This document shows positions 60,617-64,000 of a stretch of DNA of 64,000 bases, piece by piece (the first letter of the stretch is position 1; each line of letters opens with the position of its first letter). Source of the DNA: Hymenobacter setariae (GTDB lineage Bacteria; Bacteroidota; Bacteroidia; Cytophagales; Hymenobacteraceae); assembly GCF_007713685.1 (NCBI RefSeq), contig NZ_VMRJ01000001.1, forward strand, positions 1,222,129 through 1,286,128, in the 5' to 3' direction. Under the pieces are notes generated by a model. That model searched no databases. It worked only from the letters and a program-made list of their open reading frames with translations, and was not told the origin of the DNA. The position numbers and the translations under genes are program-made.

Positions 60617-61534
60617 ATGCAGTTTGAGCTTCAAATTCTGGGGAGTGCCTCCGCCACCCCCATGACCGGGCGCCACCCCACGGCCCAACTGCTGGCCGTG
60701 GGCGAGGGTCGCTACCTCATTGACTGCGGCGAGGGCACCCAGTGGCGGCTGCTAGAGCACCGGCGGCGCTTGAGCTCGCTGCGCGTCATTTTTATCTCGC
60801 ACCTGCACGGCGACCACTACTTTGGGCTGTTTGGCCTGCTGGGCACGCTTCACCTACAAGGCCGCCAAGAGCCGCTGCTGATAGTGGGCCCGCCCGGCCT
60901 CGATTTGGTGCTGACCACGCAGGCCATGCATTCAGGCGTTCAGTACGGGTTCAATCTCACGTTTGTGCCCGTCGATACCGAGGCACATGCCTTGGTGTAT
61001 GAAGATGCGCTAGTGCGCGTATCGACGCTGCCCATGCGCCACCGCGTGCCATGCTGCGGCTACTTGTTTGAAGAGCAGCCGCGCCGCGACCGGCTAGTGA
61101 AGGAGAGCCTGCCGCCGGGCCTTAGCCCCGCCGAACTGGCCCAACTGGCCCAGGGCCACGACCTACCCGCCAACCCTGCCACAGGCCGCCCGGCGCTGGC
61201 CCATGCGGCCGTGTCGACGCCCGCCGCGCCACCTAGGCGCTATGCCTTCTGCTCCGACACGCTCTACACCCCCGCGTTGGCCGAGCTGGTGCGTGGTGCT
61301 GACTTACTCTACCACGAGGCCACCTTCTTGGAAGAGCTGCGCGAGCGCGCCGCCCAAACGCACCACAGCACTGCGGCCCAGGCCGCCGAGCTGGCTTGCG
61401 CCGCCGGGGTAGGCTTACTGCTCATCGGCCATTTTTCGTCGCGATACAAGCAGTTGACGGCGCATTTGGCCGAGGCGCAGGCCATTTTCCCAAATACAGA
61501 ACTGGCTACCGAGGGCTTGGTAGTAGCTGTTTAA
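60617..61534 (+). CDS. rnz: Ribonuclease Z
   Basis: 305 residues. Metallo-beta-lactamase fold with HLHGDHYFGL (zinc ligands), YHEATF, THHSTAAQAAELA and LIGHFSSRY. Processes the 3' ends of tRNA precursors. Length is normal for the short bacterial form. It starts right after the repeat at 60493-60611, downstream of the STAS gene. Confidence 0.95.
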   Translation: MQFELQILGSASATPMTGRHPTAQLLAVGEGRYLIDCGEGTQWRLLEHRRRLSSLRVIFISHLHGDHYFGLFGLLGTLHLQGRQEPLLIVGPPGLDLVLTTQAMHSGVQYGFNLTFVPVDTEAHALVYEDALVRVSTLPMRHRVPCCGYLFEEQPRRDRLVKESLPPGLSPAELAQLAQGHDLPANPATGRPALAHAAVSTPAAPPRRYAFCSDTLYTPALAELVRGADLLYHEATFLEELRERAAQTHHSTAAQAAELACAAGVGLLLIGHFSSRYKQLTAHLAEAQAIFPNTELATEGLVVAV

Positions 61535-61571
61535 GAGTCCTAGGGTGCTTCGCCCCGCTGGAAAAGTATCA

Positions 61572-62324
61572 ATGCCTACCTCCACCTACGCCCACAAAAA
61601 ACAGCAACTCTACCTGGTGCTCAGCGGCATCTTCTTAGTGAATGCGTTGCTGGCCGAGATTATCGGCGTCAAAATCTTCTCGGTCGAGAAAACTTTTGGC
61701 CTCACGGGCAGCCTGTCGGCAGGCGTGCTGGTGTGGCCAGTGGTGTTCATTGGCACCGATGTTATCAACGAGTACTTTGGGCGCAAGGGCGTGCTGCGCA
61801 TTACCTTCCTCACGGTAGGCCTCATTCTATACGCCTTCCTGGTTATCCTGGGTACTACTAAGCTGGTGCCCGCCGACTTTTGGCTCGACCTCAACAAGAC
61901 CGACGGCCAGGGCCGGCCCTTCAATATCGAGTTTGCCTATCAGAGCATCTTTCGGCAGGGTCTAGGTATCATCGTGGGGTCGCTCACGGCTTTTGTCATT
62001 GGGCAGGTGCTCGATGCCAGTGTATTTCAGGCGTTTCGGCGCATCACGGGTAGCCGCTTTATCTGGCTGCGGGCTACGGGCTCTACGCTCATTTCGCAGC
62101 TAGTCGACAGCTTTGTGGTGCTGTACGTGGCGTTTTATCTGTTCGGCAACTGGCCGCTGGCCCAAGTGCTCAGCGTGGCCACCTTCAACTACTGGTACAA
62201 AGTGGCTGCTGCCGTGCTGCTGACGCCACTGCTGTACCTAGCACATTACCTCATTGACCGCTACCTAGGCCCCGCCGAAACAACCGAGCTGCAAGAAGAG
62301 GCACTGGTCGATAAGAGCGTGTAA
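61572..62324 (+). CDS. Queuosine precursor transporter (YhhQ/VUT family)
   Basis: 250 residues from ATG 61572, with six membrane spans. LVWPVVFIGTDVINEYFGRK and the later TGSTLISQLVDSFVVLYVAF are family hallmarks. It probably imports 7-cyano-7-deazaguanine or queuine for tRNA modification. Follows rnz by 37 bases, so the two tRNA-related genes may be co-transcribed. Confidence 0.93.
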   Translation: MPTSTYAHKKQQLYLVLSGIFLVNALLAEIIGVKIFSVEKTFGLTGSLSAGVLVWPVVFIGTDVINEYFGRKGVLRITFLTVGLILYAFLVILGTTKLVPADFWLDLNKTDGQGRPFNIEFAYQSIFRQGLGIIVGSLTAFVIGQVLDASVFQAFRRITGSRFIWLRATGSTLISQLVDSFVVLYVAFYLFGNWPLAQVLSVATFNYWYKVAAAVLLTPLLYLAHYLIDRYLGPAETTELQEEALVDKSV

Positions 62325-62352
62325 TTACTACTTTCTATTAAGCAAGAAGCTT

Positions 62353-62988
62353 GTGCGTTTATTTTTACTTACAGGGTTATTATGCTGCGCATTATCAGCT
62401 CAGGCACAGTATAATACTGGGCTATTTGGCTCTACTGCAGAGGAAGGCTCTTATATTTTAGTCGATAATATAAGGGTGCGCTACACGGGTAAATTAAAAA
62501 TTTTCACGAAGGAGCTAGTAGTTAAAGAGAAAGGGAAAACTATCCATTGGCATCCTGATGAAGTGCATAGTATTCGCATTGGCGAGCGTCGCTATACTAC
62601 AGCGCGAGGCTTTCGAACCAAAAGCGGTTTCGGGAGCCGAGTAGAGGAGAACAATGTATTTGTTGAACTGCTTGATAGCGGCAAGATTTCACTGATGCGC
62701 TATGACTACAGCGTTGGGGCGCCTGGGTCATCTAGTCAGCTTACTGCCTACTTGCTAAAGGAAGCTGACCAGGATACCGCTGTCACTATTCCAGTGAGCG
62801 TGTATACCGGGAAAGGCAAGCGTTTCCGAGACGCACTTGCTCCCTATGTTATGAAGCGTCCCGATTTGGTTAAGCTACTCGAAGACGGCAGCATTAGCAT
62901 CGAGTCATTGCCCGCTCTCATTCATGCCCTGAATACTAATTCTCCTTTTATCCGACCAACGAGACCTGGCTCTACGCTTTCGGAGTAG
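62353..62988 (+). CDS. Secreted protein, paralogue A
   Basis: 211 residues with a GTG start (no ATG fits the signal peptide LFLLTGLLCCALSAQAQ). The domain begins GSYILVDNIRVRYTGKLKIF and includes RRYTTARGFRTKSGFGSR and VFVELLDSGKISLMRY. The next gene encodes a clear paralogue. This copy is far less GC-rich than its partner and has no CCTAGG. No function recognised. Confidence 0.75.
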   Translation: MRLFLLTGLLCCALSAQAQYNTGLFGSTAEEGSYILVDNIRVRYTGKLKIFTKELVVKEKGKTIHWHPDEVHSIRIGERRYTTARGFRTKSGFGSRVEENNVFVELLDSGKISLMRYDYSVGAPGSSSQLTAYLLKEADQDTAVTIPVSVYTGKGKRFRDALAPYVMKRPDLVKLLEDGSISIESLPALIHALNTNSPFIRPTRPGSTLSE

Positions 62989-63063
62989 ACCATTGCAAGG
63001 ATTGCTACAAGTAGGCTGGCAGCCCCTTGCGTATCTACAACCAAGGCACGCGCCTCAAGCTTT

Positions 63064-63681
63064 ATGCGCGCTTCTCTTTTTTTCGCTTTTTTCTTCAGTG
63101 CTAGGTTAGCTGCCCAGGCGCAGGTGAGCCTGAACCTGCGTGGCCCCGAAGGCGCAGAGGGCAGCTATGTGCTGTTTAACGACCCGCAGGTGCGCCACCC
63201 AGGTCTGCTCAAAGTATCGGCTAGGCAACTATTGGTGAAAGACCCCAACGGGCAGAAATTCACGTTGCGCCCTGGCGAGGTAACCAGCCTGCGCATAGGG
63301 CAGCAGCGCTACACCACGGCCCAGGGCTTTGAGGTGCGCAATGGCTTATTTAACCACCTAGAGGAGGACAAAGTATTTGTGGAGCTGCTCGACAGTGGGC
63401 GGGTATCGCTGCTGCGCTACACCTCACGCATCCGTACCGGGCAGCTTGGCACGGCCAGCGACTTCACCGCCTACCTAGTGCGCGAGGGCGCCCAGCCTAC
63501 CGCCACTACGCTTTACACCGACAAAGGCAGCTACCTCAAAAACTACCAGGAGCTCAATGCAGCGCTGCGCCCCTACGCCGCCGACCGGCCCGATTTATTG
63601 AAGCTGCTCGATGCCAACCGCGTGGGCCCAACCCAGCTCACCCGCTTTTTTCACGCACTCAATACCCACGCTGCTTTCTAA
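63064..63681 (+). CDS. Secreted protein, paralogue B
   Basis: 205 residues from ATG 63064: signal peptide (FFAFFFSARLAAQAQ), then GSYVLFNDPQVRHPGLLKVS, IGQQRYTTAQGFEVRNGLF and KVFVELLDSGRVSLLRY, alignable end to end with the gene at 62353. GC content is that of the general genome. Unknown function. Confidence 0.75.
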   Translation: MRASLFFAFFFSARLAAQAQVSLNLRGPEGAEGSYVLFNDPQVRHPGLLKVSARQLLVKDPNGQKFTLRPGEVTSLRIGQQRYTTAQGFEVRNGLFNHLEEDKVFVELLDSGRVSLLRYTSRIRTGQLGTASDFTAYLVREGAQPTATTLYTDKGSYLKNYQELNAALRPYAADRPDLLKLLDANRVGPTQLTRFFHALNTHAAF

Positions 63682-63770
63682 CTTCGTGGCTTACTCGCAG
63701 CGGCCGGAGCGCGCGAGCCGGGGCTAGGCCCGCGGCGCAGCCACCCGGCCGGTTGCCCATACCAGGTTCC

Positions 63771-64000
63771 ATGTCCCGCATTCTTACCGGCATCCAGAGC
63801 ACCGGCCGCCCCCACCTAGGCAACTTGCTCGGTGCGATTTTGCCCGCTATCGAGCTGTCGAAAAACTCGGCCAACGACTCGCTGTACTTCATCGCTGACC
63901 TGCACTCGCTCACCACGGTGCGCGACCCTGCGCTGCTGCGCCAAAACACTTACGCCGTGGCAGCCGCCTGGCTGGCCTGCGGCTTCGACACGGAAAACAA
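63771..64000 (+). CDS. trpS: Tryptophanyl-tRNA synthetase, N-terminal part
   Basis: Begins MSRILTGIQSTGRPHLGNLL and runs off the window after 76 residues. TGRPHLGN is the HIGH-like motif of the Trp enzyme and FIADLHSLTTVRDP is the following conserved segment. The remaining domains, including KMSKS, lie beyond position 64000. Confidence 0.95.
   Translation, partial: MSRILTGIQSTGRPHLGNLLGAILPAIELSKNSANDSLYFIADLHSLTTVRDPALLRQNTYAVAAAWLACGFDTEN

Noticed and set aside
1..64000. CRISPR array
   Set aside because: No regularly spaced direct repeats were seen; repeated elements are isolated palindromes tens of kilobases apart.
1..64000. Prophage or integrative element
   Set aside because: No integrase, capsid, portal or conjugation genes. 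The tRNA fragments in menD are the only trace that could point to one.

Overview
The window comes from a high-GC member of the Bacteroidota, most likely Hymenobacter or a close relative. This rests on a menaquinone locus, LytS/LytTR regulators, tandem TlpA-like proteins, a TonB receptor with an N-terminal carboxypeptidase-like domain, an ECF sigma factor coupled to a membrane protein, DUF5777 and YceI proteins, and TAnnTTTG-like promoter elements. I see no rRNA, no intact tRNA, no CRISPR array, no transposase and no phage genes. The genus is inferred from gene content, not from a marker gene.

Layout. Positions 1-8287 hold a menaquinone locus: hotdog thioesterase (partial), menF, menD, menB, then menE after a few small genes; menC and menH are not here. 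9500-13051 is a HAD phosphatase, a UbiA prenyltransferase and a GT-C glycosyltransferase, probably a lipid-linked sugar pathway. 13951-19893 is an array of four TlpA-like secreted thioredoxins on the minus strand. 20075-27116 carries two LytS/LytTR two-component systems that converge on a perfect 46-bp palindrome. 28250-30970 is a large PIG-L deacetylase. 31200-33974 is an envelope redox-type operon (COG4315 lipoprotein, cytochrome c, YceI, DUF5777). 34155-38830 holds an ECF sigma factor, its coupled membrane/barrel protein and a TonB receptor. 40568-49571 is the most unusual part: convergent operons with an AMP-forming ligase, a BtaA-like aminocarboxypropyl transferase and a small-molecule kinase on one side, and a GNAT enzyme, a PEP-synthase/rifampicin-phosphotransferase-like enzyme and a UbiA protein on the other. 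It looks like an undescribed pathway for a lipid or other small molecule. 50054-64000 is mostly housekeeping: YfcC transporter, glycogen branching-type enzyme, glycogen synthase, a histidine kinase without its histidine, nitroreductase, STAS protein, RNase Z, queuosine precursor transporter and the start of trpS.

Three sequence-level signals stand out. (1) menD contains an in-frame insertion derived from the 3' halves of class II tRNA genes. (2) The PEP-synthase-like gene carries an in-frame palindromic repeat. (3) The hexamer CCTAGG occurs about 110 times by eye, several times more than base composition predicts, and is missing from the AT-richer segments; it behaves like a highly iterated palindrome. 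Large dispersed palindromes of two related families sit between genes and often separate convergent units.
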